In this document: piece by piece, positions 1-9,917 of the stretch | Numbering within the stretch: position 1 is the first letter of the stretch | Layout of the letters: each line of letters begins with the position of its first letter | NCBI GenBank assembly: GCA_946628065.1 | Contig: CAMOWC010000001.1 | Coordinates: forward strand, 120,563-184,562 | Origin: an uncultured Clostridiaceae bacterium | GTDB lineage: Bacteria; Bacillota; Clostridia; TANB77; CAG-508 | Direction of reading: 5' to 3' | Length of the DNA: 64,000 bases | The notes under the pieces: model-generated | Databases searched by the model: none | The model's input: only the letters and a program-made list of their open reading frames with translations | What the model was told of the DNA's origin: nothing | Position numbers and translations under genes: made by a program

Positions 1-352
1 AATAGATTGGTGGTATTTGCATTTGCTCTCCTTTAAATGTTATAAGGCAATTACATATTTCATCTTCAGTAATATTGGATACTCCTTGTTTTTGAAGTAT
101 TTCCCCTTCTCCGTCTGCTGTTGTTGTTTTGGTTCCTAATTGTATTGTTGCAATATATGTTTTATCATGTTCAACCATATATTTTGATACTTTAGTTCCT
201 TGTCCTACCAATATTGGCAAAACTCCTGTTGCAAGGGGATCTAATGTACCACAATGTCCTACTTGTTTTATTTGTAATATTTTCCTAACTCTTTGAATAA
301 CCTCATTAGAGCTTATCCCTTTTGGTTTATTTATTATAATAACTCCATCCAC
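1..352 (-). CDS. truB: tRNA pseudouridine(55) synthase TruB, N-terminal part
   Basis: Converts U55 to pseudouridine in the T-loop of tRNAs. The visible 117 codons begin at a GTG with an AGAGGAG ribosome site just upstream and read VDGVIIINKPKGISSNEV, followed by the catalytic motif GHCGTLDPLATGVLP, where the Asp is the nucleophile in this family. The gene runs off the left edge of the window, so the C-terminal half and PUA domain are not seen. It is the last visible member of the rimP-nusA-infB-rbfA-nrnA-truB operon and starts 52 bases after the nrnA stop. Identification is firm; only the length is unknown. Confidence 0.95.
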   Translation of the reverse strand, partial: MDGVIIINKPKGISSNEVIQRVRKILQIKQVGHCGTLDPLATGVLPILVGQGTKVSKYMVEHDKTYIATIQLGTKTTTADGEGEILQKQGVSNITEDEICNCLITFKGEQMQIPPIY

Positions 353-404
353 TTTTTTCTCCTCTAGTTAAGAAGACGGGCCTTTTTAGGTCCATCTTCG
401 TTAA

Positions 405-1358
405 CTATCTTAAATATTTTTTTGTTTCAGTTACAAGCTTTTCCCTAGCCTGTTCAAGAGGTAGGTTAATATTACATCCTGCAGCTTTTACATGGCCACC
501 ACCGCCAAACATCAAGCATACATCAGAAACATTAACATATTCATTTGAGCGGAATGATGCTTTATATCCGCCTTCTGGTAATTCTCTCAAAAATATTGAA
601 ACCTCTACTCCTTCAACATCTCTTCCAAATTCAACTATGCCTTCATGGTCTCCAATACCTAATTGCATTTTTTCTTGTTCTTCAGCTGTAATATATGTAA
701 ATGCCACTTTTCCATCTTCCAAAAATTCCATTCTGTTTAATGCAATTCTTCTAATTTCAAATTGTTTTTTAGATGTGATTTGCAATACTCTTCTATAAAT
801 ACTTGGAATGTTTACTCCTTTACTGAGAAGACCTCCTATAAATTCAAAGGTTTCTGGCTTTACTGTGCTGTATTTAAATCCACCTGTATCAGTAATAATA
901 CCAGTGGCAATGCAAGCACCAATTCCTTTGTTTATTTCAATTCCCATGTATTCTAATACAGTAACTAAAATTTGGCATGCTGCTGGGGAATCTGGATTAA
1001 CAAAGTTAAAGTCTCCAAACATGGTATTTGAGCCATGGTGGTCGATTACTATTTTTGTTTTAGCAGTTTCAAAATATTTCGCGAAGCCATTCAATCTTTT
1101 GATATCAGAACAATCAAGGGATATTGCTAAGCTATATTTTTCATCTTTCCCTTCCTTTTTTATATCTTCATACCATGGTAAAAAACTGAATATTTCTGGG
1201 CATTCTGGAATAACAACATCTACATTTTTGTTCATTCCTTTTAATGCACCATAGAGTGCTAGACTACTTCCAATTGCATCACCATCTGGAGTTTCATGAG
1301 TTAATATAACTATGTCTTCAGCTCTATTAATTTCTTCTAAAATATTATCTAGTATCAT
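405..1358 (-). CDS. nrnA: DHH-family bifunctional oligoribonuclease / PAP phosphatase NrnA
   Basis: 317 residues, a usual length for NrnA, which degrades short RNA oligomers and 3'-phosphoadenosine 5'-phosphate in the cytoplasm. The DHH domain shows THETPDGDAIGSS near residue 20 (metal-binding Asp pair), ISLDCSD near 80 and IDHHGSN near 105. The C-terminal DHHA1 domain carries the GGGGHVKAAGC nucleic-acid-binding motif near residue 285. It lies three bases from rbfA, the classical Firmicutes position between rbfA and truB. The specific NrnA function is inferred from family and position rather than from a unique motif. Confidence 0.93.
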   Translation of the reverse strand: MILDNILEEINRAEDIVILTHETPDGDAIGSSLALYGALKGMNKNVDVVIPECPEIFSFLPWYEDIKKEGKDEKYSLAISLDCSDIKRLNGFAKYFETAKTKIVIDHHGSNTMFGDFNFVNPDSPAACQILVTVLEYMGIEINKGIGACIATGIITDTGGFKYSTVKPETFEFIGGLLSKGVNIPSIYRRVLQITSKKQFEIRRIALNRMEFLEDGKVAFTYITAEEQEKMQLGIGDHEGIVEFGRDVEGVEVSIFLRELPEGGYKASFRSNEYVNVSDVCLMFGGGGHVKAAGCNINLPLEQAREKLVTETKKYLR

Positions 1359-1361
1359 TTT

Positions 1362-1745
1362 TTAAGTATCCTTTCCGTCTTCCTTTTTTACATCTTTCAT
1401 AATGTCGTTTAAAATGGTGTCGATTCTTTCGCCGTATTCCATCGTGTCATCAAATTCAAATACAAGTTCAGGAGTAATTCTCATATTTATTTTATGAGCA
1501 ATTTCGCTTCTAATGAATCCTGAAGATTGTTTTAAGCCAAATAGTGTGTCTTTTTTGTTTTTGCAGTTTAAAACACTAATCCATACTCTTGCATATCGTA
1601 AATCAGGAGTAACTTTAACTTTTGTAATACTTATCATTCCAGTTACTTTGGAATTTTTAAGTTTATAATTAATTATATTACTTATTTCTCGTTTTAATTC
1701 TTCATTAACACGATCTAACTTATGTGAGTTATTATTTCTTTGCAT
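1362..1745 (-). CDS. rbfA: 30S ribosome-binding factor RbfA
   Basis: Small KH-fold factor that binds the 30S subunit during late 16S rRNA maturation. At 127 residues it has the normal length. It shows the family features RVNEELKREISNII at the N-terminus and ITKVKVTPDLRYARVWISVL in the core, ending in a lysine- and acid-rich tail. It sits between infB (10 bases upstream) and nrnA (3 bases downstream) in the conserved operon, so it is expected to be cotranscribed with the translation factors. Nothing unusual is seen. Confidence 0.95.
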   Translation of the reverse strand: MQRNNNSHKLDRVNEELKREISNIINYKLKNSKVTGMISITKVKVTPDLRYARVWISVLNCKNKKDTLFGLKQSSGFIRSEIAHKINMRITPELVFEFDDTMEYGERIDTILNDIMKDVKKEDGKDT

Positions 1746-1755
1746 ATTTTCCCCT

Positions 1756-4671
1756 CTATTTTACTTCTTCCATAATATGTGCTTCAATAATGTCTCCCTC
1801 TTTAATGTCATTGTAATCTTCAATTTGTATACCGCATTCATACCCTTTAGCAACCTCTTTCGCATCATCTTTAAATCTCTTTAATGAAACAAGTTTGCCT
1901 TCATGAACGACAATATTATCTCTAATTACCCTAACTCCAGAATTTCTTGCTATCTTGCCTTCTGTTACATAGCATCCTGCAATAGTGCCAACACTAGATA
2001 CCTTAAATGTTTGGCGTACCTCAGCAGTTCCAATTACAACCTCTTTAAATACAGGATCTAACATTCCTTTCATAGCAGCTTCAATGTCTTCAATAGCATT
2101 ATATATTACAGAATACATTTTAATTTCAACATTGTCCTTTTCTGCAGCACTCTTAGCAAGAGCATCAGGTCTTACATTAAATGCAATAATTATAGCATTA
2201 GATACTTTAGCAAGAGTTACGTCTGTTTCGTTAACAGCACCTACGTTTGCATGTATTACCTTAACTTTTACTTCATCATTGCTTAGTTTTTCTACTGCCT
2301 GTTTTACCGCTTCTACAGAACCTTGTACATCTGCTTTAACAATCAAGTTAAGTTGTTTTAAGTTTCCTTTTTCTATTTGAGAGAATAAATCATCAAGCGA
2401 AACAGCTGATGTTGCATTCATAGCTTTTTCTCTTGCTTGACGTTTTCTTCTTTCTATTAGGTGTTTAGCAGCTTTTTCATCTTTTACTTCGTAGAATGTT
2501 TCCCCTGCTTCTGGAACTTCAGTTAGTCCTGAAATCTCTACTGGAGTTGATGGACCAGCTTTTTTAACATTTTGGCCTTTATCGTTTTTCATGTTACGAA
2601 TTCTTCCTATTACTGAACCAACAACAATTGTATCGCCAACATCTAAGCAACCACGTTGTACTAACATTGTTGCAATAGGACCTTTTGATTTATCAAGTCT
2701 TGCTTCAATTACTGTTCCTTTAGCTTGTTTATTTGGATTTACTTTTAAGTCTTGCATGTCTGCAACTAAAAGTACCATTTCAAGAAGAGTATCAATATTT
2801 TGTTTTTTCTTTGCAGAAATTGGAACAAATATTGTATCTCCTCCCCATTCTTCTGGAACTAGTCCATATTCGGTTAATTCGCGCTTAACCTTTTCAACAT
2901 CTGCACCTTCAACGTCAATTTTGTTTACAGCAACTATTATTGGAATATTGGCTGCTTTTGCATGATTGATTGCTTCAATAGTTTGAGGCATTACTCCATC
3001 ATTTGCAGCAACAACTAGTATAGCTATATCTGTAACTTGGGCTCCTCTTGCACGCATTGCAGTGAATGCTTCATGCCCAGGTGTATCTAAGAATGTAATC
3101 TCTCTTCCGTTAATTTCTACTTTATATGCACCAATAGCTTGAGTAATTCCTCCTGCTTCTCCTTCAATAACATTTGTACTTCTTACTGCATCTAATAAAG
3201 ATGTTTTTCCATGGTCTACGTGTCCCATAACGACAATTACTGGAGGTCTTGAAATTAATTCTTCTTCTTTATCTTCACTATCATCAAACAATATGTCTTC
3301 TTCTTTTACAACTTCTTTTTTGTGTGCGGTAACTCCAAATTCTCCAGCTATTAAGAATGCAGTGTCAAAGTCAACTTCATTATTTATTGTTGCCATAATT
3401 CCATACCCTAGTAATTTTTTTATAACATCACTGCTTGTTTTTTTGAGTTCAGCGGCTAAATCCTTTACTGTAATTATTTCTGGAATAGTTATATCTGTTA
3501 ATTGGAAAATTTTCTGTTTTGTGCGTTCTTCTTCATTTTTTTGTGTTTTTTTCTTGTTTTTACGATTTCTTCCATCGCTTAAGTCATAGTAATCAAGCAT
3601 TGAGCCTTCATTAAACATATGAGATAATTTGCTCTCTTGCTTTAAATCCTTTAATCTTCCAGAACTGAAGTCACTATCATCATTTCTTCTCGTTTTTGAT
3701 GTTTTTTTCTTATTTTCTTCTGGTCTATTTAATTTTTGTTTGTCTATAGCGCGGTTTGCATATTCTCTTACGCTTTCTTTTTCTACAATATCTGCTGACA
3801 TAATATCTTTAATATTTTTTTCAATTCCGCGCTCATCTAACGGTCTTCTGTTGTTATTATAGTTTGGTCTTTGATTATTATTAAATCTTCCTTGGTTGTT
3901 GTTATTGTTAAATCTACCATTCATATTATTGTTTTGTTGATTATTAAATGGTTTATTATTGTTAAATGGCCTATTACTATTATAATTTGGTCGAGTATTA
4001 TTAAATTTTCCACTTGAATCTTGTCTATAGTTGTTATTATTACCATTATTATATCTATTATTTCTGTCATAGTTTGGTCTGCTTTGTGAATCAAATCTGT
4101 TATTATTAGGATATTGTTGTCTCTGCTCATTTCTTTTTTCTGTGAGTTGCTTGTTTTGAGGTGTTGTTTCAGGATTATTTTTCTTTGTATCCTCCTGTTT
4201 TGGCTCCTCTACTTCAGGTTTAGCAACTGGTTTTTCTTCGTTTTGTGCTTTCTTTGGTTCTTCTTTCTTTAATCCAAACAATTCACTTACAGTAAGAGGT
4301 TTTGCCTGTTTATTACGGTATACTATGTTAAAATCTTTTTTGCGGTTGTCAATAAAGCCTACTTCTTTTTTAGCTTCAGCCTTTTTTCTTCTTTCCTGTT
4401 CCTCTTCTTGTTTTTTTACTTCTTCATCAGAAATTATTACTGCTCTACGAATAATAACAGGGCCAGATGTTTTCTCTTTGTCTTTCTTTTCTTCTTTTGG
4501 CTTTTCACTTGTTTGTGGCTTTAATGACTTCTCAAGCTTACTTGCTTCGTCTTCAGTAATACCACTTAAATGGCTTTTAGCCTCCATTCCAAGCTCTTGT
4601 GCCTTTTTTAATACCTCTTTACTTGTTAATCCTAATTTTTTTGCTATTTCATGTATTTTTATACTACCCAA
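1756..4671 (-). CDS. infB: translation initiation factor IF-2
   Basis: GTPase that brings initiator tRNA to the ribosome. The N-terminal IF2N domain ([19 protein letters not shown]) is followed by a charged linker and an asparagine-rich low-complexity stretch (about residues 190-280, NNRF/NNNN runs). A second IF2N domain and the G domain follow, with [12 protein letters not shown] (G1), DTPGHEAF (G3) and NKID (G4). I chose the TTG at 4671 because GGGGGTG lies six bases upstream; in-frame GTG codons at 4680 and 4686 lack a ribosome site. The TTG overlaps the ylxQ stop, giving translational coupling. Length is about 971 residues, long because of the linker. Confidence 0.95.
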   Translation of the reverse strand: MGSIKIHEIAKKLGLTSKEVLKKAQELGMEAKSHLSGITEDEASKLEKSLKPQTSEKPKEEKKDKEKTSGPVIIRRAVIISDEEVKKQEEEQERRKKAEAKKEVGFIDNRKKDFNIVYRNKQAKPLTVSELFGLKKEEPKKAQNEEKPVAKPEVEEPKQEDTKKNNPETTPQNKQLTEKRNEQRQQYPNNNRFDSQSRPNYDRNNRYNNGNNNNYRQDSSGKFNNTRPNYNSNRPFNNNKPFNNQQNNNMNGRFNNNNNQGRFNNNQRPNYNNNRRPLDERGIEKNIKDIMSADIVEKESVREYANRAIDKQKLNRPEENKKKTSKTRRNDDSDFSSGRLKDLKQESKLSHMFNEGSMLDYYDLSDGRNRKNKKKTQKNEEERTKQKIFQLTDITIPEIITVKDLAAELKKTSSDVIKKLLGYGIMATINNEVDFDTAFLIAGEFGVTAHKKEVVKEEDILFDDSEDKEEELISRPPVIVVMGHVDHGKTSLLDAVRSTNVIEGEAGGITQAIGAYKVEINGREITFLDTPGHEAFTAMRARGAQVTDIAILVVAANDGVMPQTIEAINHAKAANIPIIVAVNKIDVEGADVEKVKRELTEYGLVPEEWGGDTIFVPISAKKKQNIDTLLEMVLLVADMQDLKVNPNKQAKGTVIEARLDKSKGPIATMLVQRGCLDVGDTIVVGSVIGRIRNMKNDKGQNVKKAGPSTPVEISGLTEVPEAGETFYEVKDEKAAKHLIERRKRQAREKAMNATSAVSLDDLFSQIEKGNLKQLNLIVKADVQGSVEAVKQAVEKLSNDEVKVKVIHANVGAVNETDVTLAKVSNAIIIAFNVRPDALAKSAAEKDNVEIKMYSVIYNAIEDIEAAMKGMLDPVFKEVVIGTAEVRQTFKVSSVGTIAGCYVTEGKIARNSGVRVIRDNIVVHEGKLVSLKRFKDDAKEVAKGYECGIQIEDYNDIKEGDIIEAHIMEEVK

Positions 4672-4987
4672 TAGCTTCACCCCCACAAATTATTTTGTAT
4701 ATTTCTTCTCCTAAATTTTTATCCTTAATACTTACTACAGATTTGTTTTGTTTGCCAATAGCTTTACTTATTTCTTCTATTGTTCCAAATTCTATGATTT
4801 TAATGTTGTTTTTGTTACATAAAAACTTCATATTTGTTTTTGATTTGTCTGATGCATCTTCCGAAATCATAACCAAATTTGCTTTGCCTCTTTCTATCGT
4901 TTCTGTTACTGATTCAGTTCCACATGCAATTTTACCTGCCTTCATGGCAATACCTAATAATCCAAATACACGTTTATTTTTTTCCAA
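4664..4987 (-). CDS. ylxQ: L7Ae-family RNA-binding protein YlxQ
   Basis: About 107 residues of the L7Ae/L30e fold ([20 protein letters not shown], then [14 protein letters not shown]), the usual ylxQ protein between ylxR and infB; it probably binds a kink-turn RNA. The TTG at 4987 was chosen because AGAGGTG lies six bases upstream; a GTG at 4996 is the alternative. The start overlaps the end of ylxR and the stop overlaps the infB start, so the three genes are translationally chained. Confidence 0.88.
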   Translation of the reverse strand: MEKNKRVFGLLGIAMKAGKIACGTESVTETIERGKANLVMISEDASDKSKTNMKFLCNKNNIKIIEFGTIEEISKAIGKQNKSVVSIKDKNLGEEIYKIICGGEAIG

Positions 4988-5237
4988 GTAATGCACCTCT
5001 TAATTCTTCAAAAATACTATCTGGGACTTCAGTCTCTAAGGCGTTTTTAAGTTTATTTGTTTTTATTATTTTTTCTAAGCATCCCTCATCACCACATATA
5101 TATGCGCCTCTTCCAGGCAGTTTTCCTGTTTTATCTATCTTTACTTCACCTGTTTTAGTCTTAACTATACGTATTAACTCGCTTTTATCTTTTTTTGCGT
5201 TACAACCAATACAACTTCTTTGTATGATTTTTTTCAT
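4974..5237 (-). CDS. ylxR: YlxR family RNA-binding protein (RnpM-like)
   Basis: 87 residues with the YlxR/DUF448 signature: RSCIGCNAKKDKSELIRIV at the N-terminus and GRGAYICGDEGCLEKI in the middle. The two cysteine pairs and GRGAYIC are diagnostic. The family binds RNA, and in Bacillota it has been linked to RNase P modulation. It sits 21 bases after nusA with its start behind a GGGGGAC site, and its 3' end overlaps ylxQ, as expected in this operon. Confidence 0.92.
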   Translation of the reverse strand: MKKIIQRSCIGCNAKKDKSELIRIVKTKTGEVKIDKTGKLPGRGAYICGDEGCLEKIIKTNKLKNALETEVPDSIFEELRGALLGKK

Positions 5238-5258
5238 TTAAAGTCCCCCATATTAATT

Positions 5259-6350
5259 TTATTCTTGTTCTTCAGTCTCTTCAGTTTGTGATTGTAGAAT
5301 TTCTCTATATTGAGATTCACTTTTTATATCTATTTTCCAGTTTGTTAGTCTTGCAGCAAGTCTTGCGTTTTGTCCAGATTTTCCTATTGCAAGAGATAAT
5401 TGGTCATCTGCAACAATTACTTGCGCAAATTTTTCATCTTCTTTAATATCAACTGCTAATACTTCTGCTGGCAAAAGTGCTTGTGCTATATACATGCTTG
5501 GGTTTTCATCCCATTCTATAATGTCTATTTTTTCACCGTTTAGCTCACGTATTACGTTTTGAATACGTATTCCTCTTTGACCTACGCATGAGCCTACGGG
5601 ATCAATATCTTTATTAGTAGAATACACAGCAACTTTAGAACGATATCCTGGGTCTCTTGATACACTTTTTATTTCAATAAGTCCTTCATATATTTCTGGT
5701 ATTTCAAATTCTAAAAGTTTTCTAACGAAATCAGGGTGGCTTCTAGATACAACAACTTGAGGATTTCCTTTTGTTCCTTTTTGTACATCTACAACATAGC
5801 CTTTTATTTTTTCATTTAAATGATAAGTTTCTGTAGGTATTTGCTCTTTTTTAGGCATAATTCCTTCAAGTTTTCCTAGATCAAGAACTAGAGCTGTTCC
5901 TTCTGCTTTTTGAATCATTCCTGTTACAACTTCGCCCTTTCTTTGGTCAAACTCTTTATATAGTATTTCTCTTTCAGCTTCTCTAATTTTTTGCACAATG
6001 ATTTGTTTTGCTGTTCCTGCTGCAATTCTTCCAAAGTTTTTTGGAATTATCTCTATATTTACACTATCACCAAGTTTTAGCTTTTTATTTATATTTTTTG
6101 CATCATCCAAACTAATTTGAAGCATTTGGTCTTCAACTTCTTTTACTACTTCTTTTACAGCATAAATATGAATTTCACCAGTTTCTTTATCCATAGTAAT
6201 TTTTACATTTTCTGCAGAGTCAAAATTTCTTTTATATGCCATTACTAAAGCAGCCTCTAAAGATTCTAGCATGTATTCCTTACTAATTCCTCTTTCCTTT
6301 TCTAATTCATCAAGTGCTATTATTAGTTCTTTGCTATCTGTTGTTTTCAT
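5259..6350 (-). CDS. nusA: transcription termination/antitermination factor NusA
   Basis: 363 residues: N-terminal RNA-polymerase-binding domain (ELIIALDELEKERGISKEYM), S1 domain (GEVVTGMIQKAEGTALVLDLG), and two KH domains with DPVGSCVGQRGIRIQNV near residue 240 and LSLAIGKSGQNARLAARLT near 325. It lacks the C-terminal acidic repeats of E. coli NusA, as is normal for Gram-positive NusA. It lies 17 bases downstream of rimP, so any failure to read through the rimP frameshift could affect its expression by polarity. Confidence 0.96.
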   Translation of the reverse strand: MKTTDSKELIIALDELEKERGISKEYMLESLEAALVMAYKRNFDSAENVKITMDKETGEIHIYAVKEVVKEVEDQMLQISLDDAKNINKKLKLGDSVNIEIIPKNFGRIAAGTAKQIIVQKIREAEREILYKEFDQRKGEVVTGMIQKAEGTALVLDLGKLEGIMPKKEQIPTETYHLNEKIKGYVVDVQKGTKGNPQVVVSRSHPDFVRKLLEFEIPEIYEGLIEIKSVSRDPGYRSKVAVYSTNKDIDPVGSCVGQRGIRIQNVIRELNGEKIDIIEWDENPSMYIAQALLPAEVLAVDIKEDEKFAQVIVADDQLSLAIGKSGQNARLAARLTNWKIDIKSESQYREILQSQTEETEEQE

Positions 6351-6367
6351 TTTCCTATCATTCCTTT

Positions 6368-6830
6368 CTATTTTTCCCAGTTATAAGTTGTTTTTATCTG
6401 TGATATGTTTTTTCGCATAATTGTAAGCTCTTGTTTACCTATCTCTATGACAAGTTCTTTTTCATTAAAGCTTTTCAATATCCCTATAAGCTGTTTTTGT
6501 TTTTCAATTGGAGTATACAGTTTTACTTCAATTTCATTCCCAATTTGCTTATTTAAGTGTTTATCTTTTCTTAGTACTCTTTCTACTCCGCAAGATGAAA
6601 CTTCCAAGAAATACGTGTCTTTAATAAAATCCGCTTCATCTAATTGATTTGTTATAGCATCATTTACTTTTTCGCAGTCATCAAGTGATATTCCATTATT
6701 TGAGTCAATAAATACACGTAAATAATAATCTTTTGCTTCTTTTTCATAAACAACATCATATAGTTCATATCCGAAGCTTTTCTACTATTGGTAAAATAAT
6801 GCATTCAGCTTTTTCTTCAATACTTGCCAA
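6368..6830 (-). CDS. rimP: ribosome maturation factor RimP, read with a +1 frameshift
   Basis: RimP is needed for 30S maturation and normally heads the nusA operon. Translation starts at a TTG six bases after AAGGAGG. The zero frame reads about 20 codons (LASIEEKAECIILPIVEKL) and then CGG ATA TGA. Skipping one C at 6773 continues as GYELYDVVYEKEAKDYYL, RVFIDSNNGISLDDCEKV and LEVSSCGVERVL, the conserved RimP core, to the stop at 6368. The span is 3n+1 bases and the joined product is 153 residues, the normal length. Both halves are undecayed, which argues against an old pseudogene. A sequencing error is possible for one gene but fits poorly with six others showing the same insertion. Confidence 0.88.
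6771..6773 (-). other. CGG +1 frameshift site in rimP
   Basis: Zero frame reads AAG CTT CGG ATA TGA. The RimP frame is restored by CTT (C) GGA TAT GAA. CGG is codon 20 and a stop follows two codons later. The arrangement CTT-CGG resembles the yeast Ty1 CTT-AGG +1 site, where a starved Arg codon stalls the ribosome; that parallel is an inference. Confidence 0.85.
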
Positions 6831-6851
6831 TGTAAACCTCCTTACATAATT

Positions 6852-6882
6852 AGAGAAGAGTGGGATTTGTTCCCACTCCTCT
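6852..6882 (-). other. hairpin in the 5' leader of the rimP-nusA operon
   Basis: GAGTGGGA and TCCCACTC form an eight-base stem around a five-base loop, with further partial pairing outside. It lies between the predicted promoter (6907-6936) and the rimP ribosome site. No T-run follows on the minus strand, so it looks like a leader structure rather than a terminator. Confidence 0.5.
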
Positions 6883-6906
6883 AGTATTATTTTATATTGC
6901 ATAACT

Positions 6907-6936
6907 ATTATACAATGGATTTAATTAGGTTGTCAA
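6907..6936 (-). promoter_or_regulatory. promoter of the rimP-nusA-infB operon
   Basis: On the minus strand a perfect TTGACA (6931-6936) and TATAAT (6907-6912) are 18 bases apart. The transcript would start near 6900, about 70 bases before the rimP TTG. Confidence 0.75.
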
Positions 6937-6974
6937 TCATTTTTGTCAATTTTTTCAATATTTATAGCATTTAG

Positions 6975-8513
6975 TTAGGTTTTGTATTTTTCATCAACTT
7001 TATATTTCTTTTCAGCATGGTCTGCTAATTGTTCTATATACTTTTTCTTGCCTGGTACACCTGAAACTTTTTTGTTATTTGCCCCTCTCATTGTTGAATT
7101 TGATAATCCATGCTCGTGTTTTACAAAATTGTCGTATTCTCTTATATTTGTCATATTCCTTTTTGTTTCCTTCTCATAAGTATGGCGTGCATTTTTGTTT
7201 CTATATTTTCCATAAATAACAATAAAATAAATAATACCTGCAAGTAAGAATATTAATGGCCAATATCCATTTTCATCATCTTTATCAACTATATTTAAGA
7301 ATGAAAGTACTGTTGCTATTAATCCTAGTATTTCAACTATTATAGAAGCTCCAATAAGTTTTGGCATGTGAATTGGAACGCTACCCATCGTTTCTTTAGT
7401 TCTTGCATTAACTGCAACATAATGTAATAAGTTTTTGCTTCCCTTTTTCTCCAAATAACTATATAACCACACCGGTAAATATGCAGATTTCCATTGTTGC
7501 CCCTTAATATTAAATTCTTCTTTGTCCCATCTTACTCCACGGTCATAGTGTTTTAGAGTGTCATTCGCTGCAAATCTTGCAACATCTTGGCACTGGTCTG
7601 CAACCATTTCTTTTAATTGACTTACATTTGTATCTCTTTTTTCTGAAGTGTACCCTTTGATGTAATTTGAATCCCACTTTACACAATTCTCTGTGTCAAA
7701 TGGCATAATTGAATTTATTATGTTATTAGTTTTATCTTTTGCATTTGTATTTAATTTATCGGCACTTGATTCAACTGTTAGCCCTTCAATTGTAATGTCA
7801 AATTCTCTTTCTACATCATAAAGATCTGCATCATAACGAGTTTCAGTTCTGTCTCCACGTTTTACCGTATACCTTCTTGTTTCATGCTCTCCTTGTCCTT
7901 TCATATTTGCATGGCCATTTGCATCAACAATCATATATGGTAAATATACACCCATTACATTGTTTGCATTAAATTCTTTCTTAAACATTGGATGTGCAAA
8001 GAATTTTCTCTTTCCAACAAATTTTTCAATAGAGTCTTTGGCTTCATTTTTTGTAATTTTAAATGGTAGCACCGTGTCTGGCACTGCCCCATTCGGAATT
8101 TGCTGATTTACAGATAATGTGTTTCTGCACCAGTGACATCTTGCTTGTGTAGAACTTGCAGTATCTACAACTACTTCTGCTCCACAACTGCTACATTTAA
8201 ATGTGACCATATCTTTTGTGTCAGCAATTATTTCTTGTGCTCCAGAGCCAATAACTTCACCTTCTAGTTTACTTATGTCTGTGTCCATTGTATCAAATCT
8301 TTCTGGTTCAAACTCGTGTCTGCAAAAATTACATCTCAATTTTCCATTTTTTACATTAAGGGAAATATCTGTCGCTCCGCACTTAGGGCATTTTGTTTGC
8401 CCGTCTTTTGCACCTAAATCAGTTTTTACAACTGTAGGGCCATCGTTTTCAACGTTAGCCCCACTTACTGTTTCTTCCTGATTTAGAGCTTCATTCTCTA
8501 AATCATTTTCCAT
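6975..8513 (-). CDS. TFIIB-type zinc-ribbon membrane protein
   Basis: 512 residues. Two zinc ribbons are visible: CPKC...CNFC at about residues 42-65 and CSSC...CHWC at about 106-133. A long soluble domain follows (VLPFKITKNEAKDSIEKFVG, SAYLPVWLYSY), then two predicted membrane segments near 395-440 (IVEILGLIATVLSFL; WPLIFLLAGIIYFIVIYG) and a basic tail. This architecture is known as TFIIB-type zinc-ribbon protein in Gram-positive bacteria, with no established function. It is encoded 47 bases downstream of the SPFH gene, and the pair is likely one operon. Confidence 0.75.
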   Translation of the reverse strand: MENDLENEALNQEETVSGANVENDGPTVVKTDLGAKDGQTKCPKCGATDISLNVKNGKLRCNFCRHEFEPERFDTMDTDISKLEGEVIGSGAQEIIADTKDMVTFKCSSCGAEVVVDTASSTQARCHWCRNTLSVNQQIPNGAVPDTVLPFKITKNEAKDSIEKFVGKRKFFAHPMFKKEFNANNVMGVYLPYMIVDANGHANMKGQGEHETRRYTVKRGDRTETRYDADLYDVEREFDITIEGLTVESSADKLNTNAKDKTNNIINSIMPFDTENCVKWDSNYIKGYTSEKRDTNVSQLKEMVADQCQDVARFAANDTLKHYDRGVRWDKEEFNIKGQQWKSAYLPVWLYSYLEKKGSKNLLHYVAVNARTKETMGSVPIHMPKLIGASIIVEILGLIATVLSFLNIVDKDDENGYWPLIFLLAGIIYFIVIYGKYRNKNARHTYEKETKRNMTNIREYDNFVKHEHGLSNSTMRGANNKKVSGVPGKKKYIEQLADHAEKKYKVDEKYKT

Positions 8514-8560
8514 AAATTTATTCCTTTCACAAATTGTTTGAATAAGATTTGTACAAAATT

Positions 8561-9733
8561 CTATAATCCTAAAACTTTTCTTTTTGCTTCATCAAATTCT
8601 TCTTGTGAGATAACTCCATCTTCCAAAAGTTTCTTCAACTTTCCTAGTTTTTCATATGGATCTTCTGCAGGTTGAGCAGCTGCAGGCTGTGCTGCTGGTT
8701 GCCCAACTGGTTGCTGGAACGCACCCATTGTAGCACCAACTGAATTAATTCCCATTCCCATGAATCCAAGTCCTGCTCCTCCTCCATTTTCTCCTGCTGC
8801 TTGGAATCCACGTGCAACGGATTGTTGCATAAATGAATTTCCTCTAGCTCCTGATAGTGCGTCAGCTTTTTTAACATCACTAAGAAGTGTTTTTGTATCT
8901 TCGTCATATTCTATAGCTGTTATAGCAACTTTTACTATTTCTAATCCTCTATCAGATTTCCATCTGTAACCCTCTTCAACTGCATATGATAGGCTTTGTG
9001 CAAATCCTATCTGATCTCCTTGTATTTTTGTTATACGGTTACCTTTGCTTGGGTCATTTGTATAATTAGAAAATGCAGCAGAAAGACTTCCTACAACCTC
9101 ATTGAATAGTTGCTCTCCTGCAACGTTATCCATGTCTGCAAAATCAAATACTTGAGATTCTGGTCTTAAGTATTCTACTGGTACAAAATTCTTTATAAAT
9201 AGTATTGGATCAACAATTTTCATTGTATATGTTCCTCTTGTTACTGCTCCAACTTGCGCATTTAAATATGCGTCATCCCAATAAATTTCTGATTGTGTTC
9301 CAAATCTATTTCCTGGTATTTCTTTTAAATTAACATAGAATGCTGTTTGTTCTGTAGCAGGTATTCCACCAAACTTAAATCTTTCCCATGATGCTTTAAG
9401 TGAACTCATTATTCCATTTCCAGCTAAGAATGATTGAGAGTTTTGATCTGTTGAAGAATATATAAATCCTCCAGGTTCTGTAATACATCCTGTTATAGCT
9501 CCATCTTGCATTGTAATTAAAGCTGTTCCTTCTGGTACAACTATTTTACTTCCGTTTGTAATTACATTAGTAGATTCTTTTACGTTTGCTCCTCTTCCAG
9601 CATCAGTACTATTTTTAACTGCTTTATATATAGCTGCTGTTGCTGGTACATTTGTATCTGGAGTCATAAACTCCTTCCATTCATCTGCTAGTGTTCCACC
9701 TAGCGCTCCTGTAAATGCTTTAATAAATCCCAT
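8561..9733 (-). CDS. SPFH-domain protein with C-terminal SHOCT (YdjI-like)
   Basis: 390 residues. The start at 9733 was chosen because AGAGGAGG lies just upstream; an upstream in-frame start would add 12 residues without a ribosome site. The SPFH-like domain (SKIVVPEGTALITMQDGAI, EIYWDDAYLNAQVGAVTRGTY) is followed by a Gly/Ala/Gln-rich linker and a SHOCT motif at the end (EKLGKLKKLLEDGVISQEEF). Members related to YdjI are thought to act with zinc-ribbon proteins at the membrane. The adjacent zinc-ribbon gene fits that pairing, but the function is inferred. Confidence 0.8.
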   Translation of the reverse strand: MGFIKAFTGALGGTLADEWKEFMTPDTNVPATAAIYKAVKNSTDAGRGANVKESTNVITNGSKIVVPEGTALITMQDGAITGCITEPGGFIYSSTDQNSQSFLAGNGIMSSLKASWERFKFGGIPATEQTAFYVNLKEIPGNRFGTQSEIYWDDAYLNAQVGAVTRGTYTMKIVDPILFIKNFVPVEYLRPESQVFDFADMDNVAGEQLFNEVVGSLSAAFSNYTNDPSKGNRITKIQGDQIGFAQSLSYAVEEGYRWKSDRGLEIVKVAITAIEYDEDTKTLLSDVKKADALSGARGNSFMQQSVARGFQAAGENGGGAGLGFMGMGINSVGATMGAFQQPVGQPAAQPAAAQPAEDPYEKLGKLKKLLEDGVISQEEFDEAKRKVLGL

Positions 9734-9820
9734 GTTAGTTTCCTCCTCTAATATTATATTTGATTGCATTATATAATATAATTATTTTTTTTACAATATA
9801 ATTTTAGACATTTTATTTGG

Positions 9821-9892
9821 AACATTTGGGGACGTTGCTCTAAAAAGTTCCCGTCAAAGAATACTTTTTAGAGCAGCGCCCCCCAAAATGTT
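9821..9892. repeat. long imperfect hairpin
   Basis: The arms AACATTTGGGGACG.TGCTC and their near complement around 9863-9892 form a stem of about 28 bases enclosing a 14-base loop. There is no T-run beside it. It lies downstream of ileS and upstream of the SPFH gene and may be a small mobile hairpin element or a processing site. Confidence 0.55.
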
Positions 9893-9917
9893 TATTTTAG
9901 TTTTCAACTTCTTGCTT

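Noticed and set aside
3921..4130. Asn/Ile-rich open frame opposite or within infB
   Set aside because: It is a shifted reading of the Asn-rich low-complexity part of IF-2 and has no ribosome site.
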